Below, piece after piece: positions 38,168-50,077 of a stretch of DNA of 64,000 bases (position 1 is its first letter; each line of letters starts with the position of its first letter). The translations under genes were made by a program, and so were the position numbers. Source of the DNA: Adineta ricciae (lineage: Eukaryota > Rotifera > Eurotatoria > Adinetida > Adinetidae); assembly GCA_905250025.1 (NCBI GenBank), contig CAJNOJ010000008.1, positions 967,925 to 1,031,924 of the forward strand, given 5' to 3'. The notes below the pieces were generated by a model. It was not told the origin of the DNA. It saw only the letters and a program-made list of their open reading frames with translations, and did not search any database.

Positions 38168-38384
38168 CTGATTAGTGTTTGATCATACTTTCTACATATT
38201 TACATGTTCGTTTGGACTTTGTTTTCAGATGTAAATTTTTATGCCATATACAATCATCGAATTCAATGTTGTGTCAAGGTGCATTCCATCGAGTCTTATC
38301 TCAACCGACATAGTATGGCGTTCTATTTTAGATGCACATGAATCTATGAAGACTATTTCAGGAACGTTATAAATTTCTTCAAAT

Positions 38385-39464
38385 ATGTTGCATTTACCTT
38401 CAATGATAACCTATGGTTTCTTCTCGTTTATCTTAGCATTTTTTAACAAAGCACTTTTTCAATTGGCCAATTTCAATTATTGTCTATTCGTGATCTCGTC
38501 TCAACTTATCTTCATTGTTCTCTCTTTTCAAATTCTAGCTTATTTCCATTTTGTGACAATACCTATTTTGAATAAGAAAGAATTGTACACATTATGCGTT
38601 CCTTCGATATTCTACTGTTTCAGTACTGTGTTTTCTTTGCAAGCATTGATGAAGCTGAATGTGGCCATCTATGTTGTGATTAAAGTGAGTGAATCTGAAT
38701 AAATATAGGCAATAATAGTTTTTCGTGTGTTTTAGCGGTGCACACCCGCCTTAACATTTGTTTTGTCGGTGGTTATTTTGAAAAAGCAAAGATTGGATCT
38801 AAAGATCGGCTTATGCGTACTTATGATGACCATTGGAGCCGTCATTACATCAACTGGGGATGTTTCTTATCATTTTCAGTCGTATCTCGTTGGCAGTCTG
38901 AGTGTGATATTTCATTCGCTGTATTTACTCACTGTTCAACGATTTAGTGAACAAAAAGATTCAAATGACGTGCTTTATATCAACAGTCTATTATCTTTAC
39001 CGATGATTTCCATTTTTATGATAAGTTTATCAAATGAATTATCTGGTATACAGTCTTATAAAGGTTATCGGACAGTGCATTTTTGGTTTTATTTTATCTT
39101 ATCAACAATTGGTGGTGGATTGTTGAACGGTGCAACATTTTGGTGTACAATCAAGAATTCGGCATTGACAACAAGGTAACCCTAAGAAAGAGAGTTTGCT
39201 GAAAAAAAATCTTCTCTTCGTTTCGAAAATAGTGTCGTCGGCGTTTTGAAAAGTATTTTTCAAATATTTTTTGGTATGTTCGTCTTTGATCGGTTAGTAA
39301 TCAATAATAAAACAATCCTCGGCATTATTTTATCATTAATTGGTGGAACCTTGTTCAGTTACTTTGAATACATGAATAAAAGAACAAAATCAGTCTTGGT
39401 AACAAATGAGCCTGTTATCGAGCATGATTCCAAGCCTACGATGATTACTGAAGGAACAAAATAA
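38385..39464 (+). CDS. SLC35-family nucleotide-sugar transporter-like protein
   Basis: Three exons: 38385-38684, about 38736-39175 and about 39233-39464. The protein is polytopic with about ten TM segments: YGFFSFILAFFNKALFQLAN, FVISSQLIFIVLSFQILAYF, CVPSIFYCFSTVFSLQALMK, LTFVLSVVILKKQRLDLKIG, CVLMMTIGAVITSTGDVSYH, LVGSLSVIFHSLYLLTVQRF, FWFYFILSTIGGGLLNGATF, VVGVLKSIFQIFFGMFVFDR and KTILGIILSLIGGTLFSYFE. The AVITSTGD and VVGVLKSI blocks are typical of SLC35D-like Golgi/ER transporters exchanging nucleotide sugars for NMP. The substrate cannot be read from sequence. It may supply the same secretory pathway as the chondroitin synthase-like and ribophorin genes, but nothing shows co-regulation. 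Confidence 0.8.
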
Positions 39465-39629
39465 GACAGCACTGTGTAATGGGAAATGTTTGCATTAGAA
39501 TTTTATGTGCCAAAGAGTGATTTTGTCCAGAACCTTGAATTTTATCTGTATTCCGACTGATAAATTACCCCAGACTGTGGTGAATCTCTCGCGATATCTT
39601 TATTTATATGTTTCAGATGGTATTATCAT

Positions 39630-40938
39630 GAATCTTGTTCATTTATTTATTTCTATTTATTGTTTTCTCTGTTCTTTTGTTGCTTGTGATCGGTCATGTT
39701 CACGGGAACGCAGCCGACTCGTTCGTGATTATTTTACACAGGTAATTTCAGTTGCGTTGATCAACATGGATTCACAGATATGTTTAGGCACTTACTCCAA
39801 TCTTTGAAAGGAATCGTATGACTATTCCATATGAATGCATATTTTCTTCACGACGTGATATATTTTATGAACAAGAATCGAATAAAGTGAAAATCTCTCA
39901 AGATGAATGGTTATGTAAATATTGCAATAAAACATTTTATTCCGAACGTCATCTCGATCTACATTTGTCAACTCGACATAATGATACACTAGTTCAGGTA
40001 TAAAGTCATGACTGTAACCGATCGCTATAGTTATTTGTTCAATGTTAGGACGAACAATCAGTTTGTCTCGCTGATCATTGTCTGATATTTCGGTGTGATG
40101 TGTTAAAACAAGCGAAAATCTCGATACGATCTATTAATCCACTAGCACGTGGACCAGATATTCGTTTTATCAAATCTAATAAGATCAGCAATGAGCAACA
40201 ACTAACTATCCTTAGAAGTCGATGTGCAGTACGTAGACTTGATTAAGAGATATCTCACTTGTATACACAGTTTCTATTTGTAGTCTATCATTAATCAATG
40301 TATTCCACATACAATTCATCATGATACAAGAATTAAGATACAACGTAAGTAAACCAATCGACCAATCAGACGAGATGATGAGTCATATTTCTATTCACCA
40401 ATAGAACAATCGTATGAGTCATTAGGAAAATACGTCGTTTCTTTGTTTGGCTTTGTGTCAAATAAACTTTCTCTTTTGCACTATTTAGATGAAATGTATG
40501 CAGAAGTTTGTGCTTATTTAACTACCAACAAATATTTTGAATTGCCTGACTATTGCGTAAGAATATCTATCGATTCGATTTTCCGGCTGTATATAAAGTG
40601 AACCTTTTTTTTTATAGAAACCTTTGATCAGTTTTACAACTGTGTTGGGCGCAGCATTGCTGATCTTCATATGTTTAGTCGGTATTGGAATCACTCGACG
40701 ATCGGATTGGAAGTATGTTTGCATGTATTGGACATTGTTACGTTGTTTTGTATCTATGTGTACATTTAGATTTGATGAAGATGAAGACGAATCAGATAAA
40801 CATCTCTCTGATGAAACTATATCCTCAGCTACAGCTCTTCTATCGAAAACGCCAGCCAGCGGAATAATTCATTGTTCGAAAAGTCCAGTTAATACCGTAC
40901 GCCATCGTGTCCGCTTTCAAGCTGAAGACCAAGATTAA
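39630..40938 (+). CDS. type I membrane protein with a luminal C2H2 zinc-finger motif
   Basis: Spliced gene. The first exon has a signal peptide (MNLVHLFISIYCFLCSFVAC), then DRSCSRERSRLVRDYFTQ, spliced to ALTPIFERNRMTIPYECIFS. A canonical C2H2 finger follows (WLCKYCNKTFYSERHLDLHL, STRH). Later exons give DEQSVCLADHCLIFRCDVL, a region with INQCIPHTIHHD, LDEMYAEVCAYLTTNKYFEL, then a TM segment (TVLGAALLIFICLVGIGIT) and an acidic, Ser-rich cytosolic tail ending RFQAEDQD. Signal peptide plus TM places the zinc finger on the luminal or outer side, unusual for a C2H2 motif. The cysteine-rich ectodomain looks conserved in style, but I cannot name the family. Confidence 0.7.
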
Positions 40939-41240
40939 CTGTTGCCGGACATTATCTCCTTCTGTGAATTATCTAGTCTTTGCTTTCTCTCATGTAATCT
41001 TCATACTTTTTTTTGTATTTTCGATGTTGTCAATTATTTATTGAATATTTCTTTTTTATCTAAAAGAAAAGAAGCCATTCTATTCGGTTTATAAGTCCTC
41101 ATCAAGGTGAGTATGTTTCTATCCAATCATTGTGCACTGGTCTGTTCAAGAAGTAATTACAACATCGAGGCAAAATTATCTCGATATATAAGGCACGAGC
41201 AACGCTGAATTGCCTTCATTTTTTGTTTTTAGATCCGAGG
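40939..41240. other. short intergenic region
   Basis: About 300 bp between two same-strand genes. TTTTTAG at about 41226-41232 is a probable 5' leader acceptor for the downstream gene. Nothing else seen. Confidence 0.5.
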
Positions 41241-44200
41241 ATGTCGAAGAATCTTTCATATGAATCTGCATCGTCGGATGCTCTTCGTTTAAAAGCATTG
41301 CAATCCGGTTTTGAAAGTCGCGTTGAAGTCAACCAACGAATGTTGATTGATAAAATGCTTGCGCGGTATTCATCAGATTTTGTTGTTTGCCGAGAATTAA
41401 TACAAAATTCAGACGATGCCAAAGCAACATCGTTCCATTTCGAAATTACCTGTGATGGAGGAGTCTCGGCAACATCGGAGGAGCACTTTCACAATCAGAC
41501 TATTACAGAAATTCGCGCAGTCAATAATGGCCTGGTCTTCAATGAAACTGATTGGAAACGTGTTGCAGCTATTGCAGAAGGAAATACGAATGTCGAGTCG
41601 GTTGGGCAATTTGGTGTGGGATTCTTCTCGGTTTTTTCCTTTTCCGAAGAGCCAATTATCGTGTCGGGCGATGAATATATGGCATTCGTATGGCGTGATG
41701 ATAATTCTTTGACAACATTTCGTCATAAATTAGCTGCACAAGAACAATCGAAATCAACATCAATCATTCTTAAAATGCGCACGAAGTACATTTTACATAC
41801 TCAAACCGATTTCGATGTTGATGGGCCAGCAGAGTTGACCGACAAATCACCCACGAAGAAAAAGCCGAAGAAAAGTGTAACAACAACGACAACGAATGAT
41901 ATCATACCAACAATAAATCTTTCGCAATTGAAAGCATATTTTACCAAAGGTGTGTAGCCAATACTAAGTCACTCTAAGTTGATTTCTGTACTCTTCTTTT
42001 CAGTTTTATCTTTTACGAAATATATCAATGATCTAGTCATCAAAATTAATCAAAAGACGATTTTCAAAGTGACTAAAACAAAGAAAGCGATTCGCCCGGC
42101 AAAATCTCAATCGCAATTCAAGAAAAATTCCATACATAACATGCTTCGTCTCGATGCATTTATTCAAACTGAACAAATCTTCTCCATTGATCATGGACCT
42201 TCCATAGCATTGAATCATATATCGGTCGACGCAACTTTGATCATCGATGATAATTATCACAATCAAATTCGACGAATATTGAAGAAAAGTTTACCGCCTA
42301 GTGTTCAAATTCAGCTTTTGTACACGCCGAATGATGTCAGTAGAATGTTCATTGTACATGTTGAGATTTGCAACGAAAAGATTATTTTAGATTATTGTGA
42401 AACGACAACAGCAGTCGTCAATAGCTAAAGATCTCAATGTGAGAATTCTCAATTCCTTGATTCCACTAAAATTTAACAATAACGAAATTAGTCCCTCGGG
42501 TTTGATTTTCATCGGTCTTGGAACACATCAGACAACAGGCATAGGAATGCATGTTTACAGTCATTTGATTCCAACGATTGAAAGAGAAAATCTAGATCTA
42601 CAAGATCCATACATATCGAAATGGAATCGAGAATTGTTACTATCCGTTGGACAAATTGCCAGATTTGTTTATGACCAATCGGTCAACGAAAATAAACAGT
42701 TTTACTCAACATTATCTTCATTTTCTTTTCAACCATCAGTACCTAATACTGAAATCGGTACGTACGAGATTTCTCTTCATTTACATCAATGAGCGTATGT
42801 CTTTTTCTACAGGTTCGATTCTCGTCGATGGATTCTTTTCGTCCAATAAAGATCTACTTGTTCCCGTCAAACGATCGCCTACAGATACGATTCTTTCACT
42901 GATTCCATCAACAGAAGCATATCTCGCTTATTCTCAACACATCCATTCGTTCCTCTCTTTGCCACTTGTACCATATGAATTAAGTCAAAACGGTTTATTC
43001 CAATCTTTAAAAGATCGTGATCTAATCATTGAAGTTAATAGCGAATTAATCGAGTCGACAATAATAACAACCATACTTCTATCGAATCAATTTGTTGAAT
43101 TTCTCCATTGGCTATCTAGTCAACGTTATGAAGATAAACAATACGTCAAACGATTGTTGTCAATTGTACGTTTCCGTGAAACGATCCAAACGTCGATAAT
43201 AACTTTGGAAAAGCTGAGAAATTATGATAATTTCAATACTTCATCGAGTCTGCCTTTGCCATCACATGTCCTACCTGCTAGCGTTGCTGCTCATCTATCG
43301 CGAGAAGAATTGCAAAAGCAGTTATCGTTAACTCCGTTCACATTGAAAGATTTTCTTCATTTTTATCTTCTGAAAAGTCAACAACATCTGTTCACAAGAC
43401 AAAACACTGCAGCTTGCTTGTTGAGCATTATTTCGAAACATTCAGGGCAACTGACTAAGACCGAATGGAATAAATTGAAAACAACATTGTCCACTATGCA
43501 ATGCATACCAACAAATCAAGGAATGAAAATACCAAATGAATCTTATGTTCCATCTAATATTCTATCATCCGATTTGCCAGTTATTACATTAAACGTTCCG
43601 CAAAGTGCCACTGAAGAGGATGAAGATGATGATAATGACGAAAAACAGTCTATCGTGGAAAATCTTGACAATCCTGTGTCAGCAGAATTTCTCAAACGAT
43701 TAGGTTGTCGAACATTAAATGTTCAATCGTTTGTACATGCTCGATCATCTCTAACCAACACTAGTTCATCAGATACACACAGTATGAAAATATTAATTGA
43801 ACATTTGATGGAAGAAAGGGATAACATGAGTGAAGGCGATTTTAATGCATTGAAACACAGCGAGTGTTTGAGAGGTAATTTCACCAATATCCTCTCCAAA
43901 TTTTTTCCCTTAGTGACGTTTATCTTTTAGGCACGACATTAGTACCCAGTAAAGAAACGACACGAAAGTATGCACCTCAAGAGCTTCATTTTCCTTCACT
44001 TGCCATTCAGCTACAATGGTCGACTTTGCCAATTCTTGATTGGCATGACATTGATCCACGCTCACGTGAATATGCATTTCTGAAGGAAATCGGTGTACGA
44101 GAGGTACCAGACTTGCAAAAACTAATCGATCGAATTATCGAAGAACATAATGTTCAAAAACAAAAATCAATTGCTGGATATAAATTACCTATAGCATTGA

Positions 44201-46761
44201 AATTCCTTGCTGAAAATTTCCAACAGCATTATTCAAAACTGTGGAAAACAGCTAAGATCAAACAACCATTTCTTCCATCCTGTTCTCCATCAAAATCACT
44301 TACATTATCACTGCCAGAAGAAGTTTTCAAAGGTTTGTTTTCTTTATTTACATTATGTTGATTTCATTCTTTCAATGAACTAGATGAAAGTCCGCTATGC
44401 GCTACATTATTGTCTGCTGTTGTGCAATTATTCGATGAACATTTTAATATTGGATTACTGGGAGTTAAAGATCGGCCAACTCTCAACACTGCGTTTGATA
44501 TTTTGATGGAGAAGAAGGAAGAGATTTTGAGTGTAAAATCAGCGCCAAAGATTTTCGCATATATGAACGAACTCGATGGACTCAGTCGACCGTTAATTGA
44601 ACGTGTGGCAAAACTTGCCTTTATTCCTCTCGAAGGCACAGATGACTTTATGAAACCGTCGCAGGTTTTCATTCGTCCGAATGTATCAAGTGCGGAGGCT
44701 TCGTCTCGCCTTCGACAAATCAATGTTATTACTTTGTCGTCTTCCTCCGAGATTGATGATGATGATGATGAAATAGTACGAGCAGGTAATACTGGCGGAC
44801 GTCGACGACGAAAACGAAATGCTAAAACAACACCGAAAAATAAGAAGACTAAGACAGTCTCCTCAACTCCATTGATAATGGATGATACAGATAAAAGTGG
44901 TTTAATTGACTATGTTGACTATGGACCCGAAGGCAATTCCTTTCTTCTCGGTGTCGGTGTACTCCACCAACCATCGGCACCTGTTCTAGCTGAGCTACTC
45001 ATTGATCGTCAAGCGGATTACTTCGCTAATTTGAATCCAAGTAATCCTCATGATTTGAAACAAAAATTGCTAGCATATACAAGTTGTCTTCGACAATTGG
45101 CAATGGCTGTCAACGACTTGCAATCAGCTGCGTTAGTCAAACGACTAAAGAATGAAGCGTGGTGTTTAGGTTATCAAACAGTGGAACGCCGTTCGAATAA
45201 CGAAAAACAACGAATGTTCAAAGTTGTAGCGCCAACTGAGATTTACCTTGACGACGATCATCAATGTGCGATTGACCTTCGCCCATTATTACCGCCCGAT
45301 GAACCCGAATTAACGAAATTATACGAGAAGTTCGGTGCACAATGGTTATCGGAATGTGTAAAACGAACTTTAGTGCATAAAGGTAAAAGAGTTCGCCTAT
45401 TGTCATTCAGAACTTCGTCACGTCAATGTTCTTTCTAGGAAAAGTTGCTACATCAGATCGTGGTAATAAATTACGCGATTTAATTCAATATCGTTTGGAT
45501 ATGTTATTTGTTAACAATCGAGTAAATGAACCTACGCGATTGTGTATCTCAAAACTTTCTTTCTTTTCCATTGACAGGGCGAAAAGATGGAGAATCTGGA
45601 TGAGAAACATGTTGATATGCTACGAATGAATCTCTCAGTGTATGAAGTCGATGGTATTCAATGTCAATTAACATTTCAGAAGAAGACGATTACGCTCGAT
45701 GTCAGTTGTACGATTGAGTTTTGTTTTCGATGAATCTATCTTGATTTATTTTAGTCAACAGACAGTAGTTCTTGTGCTCTGGAAAACGACAAAAACAAAG
45801 TTACTCTATATTTTCAAAAACAAATTCGCGAATTCGATTACATCGACATTGCCAGCGAATTAGCGCGATTCGCCTTCAAAAAACCATTGGACACCGTCGT
45901 ACATGCGATAAGTGACAAGCTTGCTTCACCCTTGGAAACACTCAAACGTCGTGGCGTGCCCGTCGATCGTTTACTTCAGCATCAGCAGCAACAAAATCAT
46001 CGTTCGACCGTACAAATGATTGAACCACAAACACAACCAAATCATTATTATCAAGAAAGTCATGTAGAAATGCCTGGTCGAGTAGAAGATTTCAATCGTC
46101 ATCAAATCAAAGATGATGCCAAATTATTCTCAACATTAAGAAAAGGCCGATCCTTTACTCAGACTAAATTCATTCAACAAGAACATGTTAAAGACGAAAT
46201 CGATCATTCATGCGAAGCGGTACCATCAGCGAATATGACACGTTATAAAGAATTGTTTCATACAATACCATTGTACATTGAACGAGATGTTCGAGTCACT
46301 GATCAAATACTTGATCAAGCACAACAACTATCATGGGTACTGATTGGCCTTGCGAATCACGTGTTTCGAATTCCAATTGAAAGTTTACATCTTTATCGAG
46401 ATATAGATGGAGGTAATAAGCTCTATTTTTTTAAGATTGAAGACATGCTGATTCGATTTGTTTTTCAGCTCGTATTGCTTTTAATGATCGTCGTGCACTA
46501 TTCTTCAATCTTCGATACTATGAACAAGTTTTTGCTGACAAAGTTCGTCCCTATTTACAAGCGACTTCGCCATCGATTCCAATTATTCACACAATTCTCA
46601 ATTTTTATTTCATTTTAACATGTCACGAATTAGCACATAACCTGGAAGTTGCACATAATTCGAATTTTATCAATCACCTCGAAACTATTGCAGTTAGATT
46701 CATGACAGACAAAGATTTGTTTCTCCAACAGTTTTCCTTTCAAAATTACTTGCAAAATTGA
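41241..46761 (+). CDS. giant GHKL/HATPase protein resembling the fungal DUF3684 family, with C-terminal HExxH motif
   Basis: Spliced gene of more than 1,600 codons. The N-terminus is a GHKL ATPase fold: EVNQRMLIDKMLARYSSDF, CRELIQNSDDAKATS (N-box Asn and Asp), then VGQFGVGFFSVFSFSEEPII (G-rich lid). The middle has FIGLGTHQTTGIGMHVYSHL, PTIERENLDLQDPYISKWNR, LVPVKRSPTDTILSLIPSTE, AYLAYSQHIHSFLSLPLVPY, LPLPSHVLPASVAAHLSREE and QCIPTNQGMKIPNESYVPSN. The C-terminus has FNLRYYEQVFADKVRP and a zinc-protease-like CHELAHNLEVAHNSNFINHL. These blocks match what I know of the fungal uncharacterised DUF3684 proteins. Function is unknown; the ATPase fold resembles Hsp90/sacsin chaperones. One junction (intron 42354-42390, 37 bp) is unusually short. 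A basic, low-complexity insert (GGRRRRKRNAKTTPKNKKTK) may be a nuclear localisation signal. Confidence 0.75.
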
Positions 46762-47111
46762 GTGAAGTTCATTGTTGGGATTCTCGTTGCTATGATGTAA
46801 TGACTTACTTGAATAAATATATAATAATTTCGCATGATATATTCTGTTTTAAATTTGAAGTTCTTTGTTGATTCTTATGAAGAGGCGTTTTTGCTTTCAT
46901 CTCGATATGATGGCAAGTTTTTTTATTCGAAAAGAAGTAGAATTATTCATCTAGCCGGCGTATTGTGTGTCTGATTGAACTCGATAGCTGAAAATAAACT
47001 CTGATGAATTCATTCCTCTCGCCAGCGTGTTGTCATTCAAATAAATACCAATGCTCCACACTGTTTTCTTTGTCAAAATTTTTTTTTGTGATTCAATTTT
47101 ATCACAACATT
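46762..47111. other. short intergenic region
   Basis: About 350 bp between the GHKL-protein gene and the pyrokinin-like precursor, AT-rich. Presumably the promoter of the peptide gene. Nothing specific seen. Confidence 0.5.
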
Positions 47112-47793
47112 ATGCAGTGTGCGTCTGGTAAGTTCACGGTTGAATAACTTACCATTGTAATGTGACGTTGATGTTTCTTCTTCAGTAGTTTTTGTCCTTG
47201 TCCTCTCTTTGACTCTTATCGGAACGATAATCACATCGGATCCGATCGATGACGTTCAAGATGAAGTGAAGTCGGATGAACCTCGACAAGTTCCAGTCTT
47301 AGTGTCACCATTCCGAAAACAAACGAGCATGCCTGAATGTTTATCGAAAACTCAACTTTTAAATATGTTGAATCGAGATCGACGAGCATCGATTTCTCGA
47401 CCATATTTTCACTATTGGCGATCAGCTCGTGATAATGGTCGTTATTCACTTAAAAGTTCTTTGGCCTTTTCCCCTCGTTTAGGTAAACGGTCCACTAGTG
47501 GTGAACAGGAAGCTGATCATAGTGATAACAAGCTTGCTTATCGTTCTGCTGATCTCGATGCTTTACTTCTAACACTGATTGGCCATCTTCAAGGAAAAAA
47601 TATTGATATTGTCTACGAAGATTCAACCAAAATATGTTTATCTCAATCGATTAGTGATGTACTCATTCAACAAGTCCTTGATAAATTCGATACCCATCGA
47701 CGTGATCAAAACACACAAGATAAAGAAAGCAGTCACAATAGACAATCGTCATCATCAAAACACCCAATCTTATTTCGTTATCGTCTTGGCTAA
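47112..47793 (+). CDS. FxPRLamide (pyrokinin-like) neuropeptide precursor
   Basis: Two exons, 47112-47127 and 47186-47793, joined by a phase-1 intron that splits the signal peptide (MQCASVVFVLVLSLTLIGTI). After a spacer the precursor contains GRYSLKSSLAFSPRLGKRS. Cleavage at the dibasic KR and amidation via Gly would release a peptide ending FSPRL-amide, which matches the FxPRLamide C-terminus of arthropod pyrokinin/PBAN peptides (related to vertebrate neuromedin U). The peptide start is probably after an upstream Arg, or Lys. The remaining C-terminal part has no further PRLG copies. A polyadenylation hexamer lies at 47847-47852. The active C-terminus is unambiguous in sequence; bioactivity is inferred. 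Confidence 0.75.
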
Positions 47794-50077
47794 TTATGAA
47801 CTGTCTTTGTGTAGTAAATGACAAATGATTTGAAAAAAAAAACACAAATAAAACAGAATGTCATAATACACGAGAAATAATCATACAAAGAACAGTTTTT
47901 TTCATTTCTGTACTCTGACATAAAATACCCTCAAATATATTTTAATAAATCATTGAACACTCAAAACGCACTTATAACAATCGCTCTGCAGGATTTCATG
48001 AAATTATACAGAAATCAGTGAAGGGCATATTGTGAAAATATTATTTTATAATGCGAAATATATCACGTGTGACGCGTTTATTTACCGTGTATTATATAAG
48101 AACAATAATCTAATATCTGCTATTATTGTATTTTCATAAGGTATGTCGGTGAGTGGGTTTTGTAAGATAAGTGCATATCAGCGGACAGCCAAGTGCATTC
48201 AGATGAAAACAAATTTGACCACGTAAGCGATGAACATGACAGTAGGGTCTTTAAGTTCCATAACGAGAATCTACTATGAGCTTAGTGACGTTTTCGATTT
48301 ATTCATGTAGAAATGACCGATCACTTTTAAGAGCAACAACAGTTTCACTTCCTATATCTTCACTATGAATCATAGAATTATGTTGAATTATTGTAAGCAA
48401 CTATGATCAACTTTAATCATCCATAAGCCTTTTTCGATTATATATTTCCTTTGGAATATTCAACTAGTCGTATGTTTTATACTTTACAGCGGTTTACACA
48501 GTGTACCAACGAAAACGAGATCTTCTGTTACAAACAATCAGATGCCTTTTTTTACGCTTTTCAGTAGGCAAATGTCGCAAAAGCTGACGGAGAATATTTC
48601 TTCGTTCAAAAAAAGTAAGTCAACTGATTAGAAATTCTTTTCATCACTGAACAATCTATGCTGTTCATATGAACGCTTCAAAAATAGAAAGAGAAGTACC
48701 TACTCCGAAACATTCTTCTTCATGCACAAACAAGGGCCAGTCAAGTTCTATATGTCGCTTCTAGCATAAATCATTAAATAATACTCAAAAGTGAGCATAA
48801 TGGTAAACTGAACTCTTCAGTATCAAAGATCATTATCACTGTAAGAATTGCGGTACTGTATGGCTGATCCCCAATAGAAGTATCGAAGTGTGTTGTATGC
48901 ATGTTACTAGAAGAACTGACAACTCGTTCTAGTTCAGCTACAAACGTCCACGATTCACGATACCTGTCGGAACGTAAAATAGTTCGTTAGCGTTAATAGA
49001 ATTTTCGGACCGAAATGTTCGAAGCGAACAGACAAAAAAATATTGGATACTCCGTACATACATGACGTACGTACGTATGCTTATAACCGTATTTTTATTC
49101 ACTTTTCTATATAGCTTATTATCGAATGAATGCGTAATCAAGCTTATGCACCTTTTTCTCCTTAGTACTATATTTTTCTGCGTCCCTACGTTGTCCTTGT
49201 ATATGAAATGGGTACTATTAGTTGAAAATAATCGATTAGAGGCATAAGAGGAATGACTCTCGTTTTTCATGTGTTTGTATTTAAACCCATTAGTTCGGCA
49301 CAAGTGGCATTATCAATATGAAGCCATGCGGAATAAACGTCTATTAAAAACGTTATGAGTTCAGAAAAATTGATGCTACAAGAAAGATCTTGAGACAAAA
49401 TGAGTTAATTACAAACTGCCTACGAAAAAGGGATAAAATTGTACGCATTATTTTTCGCCGAGAAATCTCATAGAACCATACGGTAATCGCTTGAATTGTT
49501 TACTAGAGACTATTTTCAGGTAGAGTGCGCGCACATTATGTGCGTATTATCTTTTTCTCTCCTATTGTACACATCTATTTACTGTTTTCAACTTCATACC
49601 GTGTATAGAAATCAATCCAGCTTTCTTAATACGAACTCTTGTCTATACATGCTAGTATTTAATCCTACCAAAATCAATTGCTAGAACTATAGACGAGAAT
49701 TTGTGAGACTACTGTTCGATTGATGGCATGACGATGATAATCCCTATTCAACATGATCAAGCACAAGCATTTGTTCTAACGTACGAAAATACAGATATAC
49801 GTATATGCTTTGAATCTTTGAATTCTGGAATGATCGCCCGAAGAACGTACGGAACATTCTCGGAGGAAACTTGTGCACATTAAAGTTAAAGGATACTTAA
49901 AAAAATATACTGCATATATAGATTCGCAAAAGTTTTCTCGATAACATTCTGTAGAAAGAAGAACCTGATGTATAATTTGGATGATTGTTTTAAATAAATA
50001 GTTGCTAGATTATATTTTTAGAGAACATAGTCTTTGTTATTGGTTGTTAATCAATTAGCACACACTCGCGAAAGAGT
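47794..50077. other. 2.3-kb gene-poor spacer before the NRPS
   Basis: No convincing genes on either strand. Short open frames (near 48938-49303 and 49496-49684) lack domains and splice context. A small ACGT-rich palindromic patch lies near 49062-49080. This is the longest gene-poor stretch outside an intron in the window and separates the metazoan gene block from the NRPS. It should contain the NRPS promoter. Confidence 0.5.

Noticed and set aside
41241-41949. Hsp90 or sacsin assignment for the GHKL domain
   Set aside because: The N-box and glycine-rich lid fit the wider GHKL fold, but downstream conserved blocks (PSTEAYLAYSQHIHSFL, PLPSHVLP, HQTTG) belong to the DUF3684-like architecture, not to Hsp90 or sacsin.
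49062-49080. ACGT-rich palindromic patch as a regulatory operator
   Set aside because: Too short and low in complexity to support a specific function without conservation data.
48938-49303. Minus-strand open frame of 121 codons in the spacer before the NRPS
   Set aside because: No domain, no signal peptide, no splice support and composition like the surrounding noncoding DNA.
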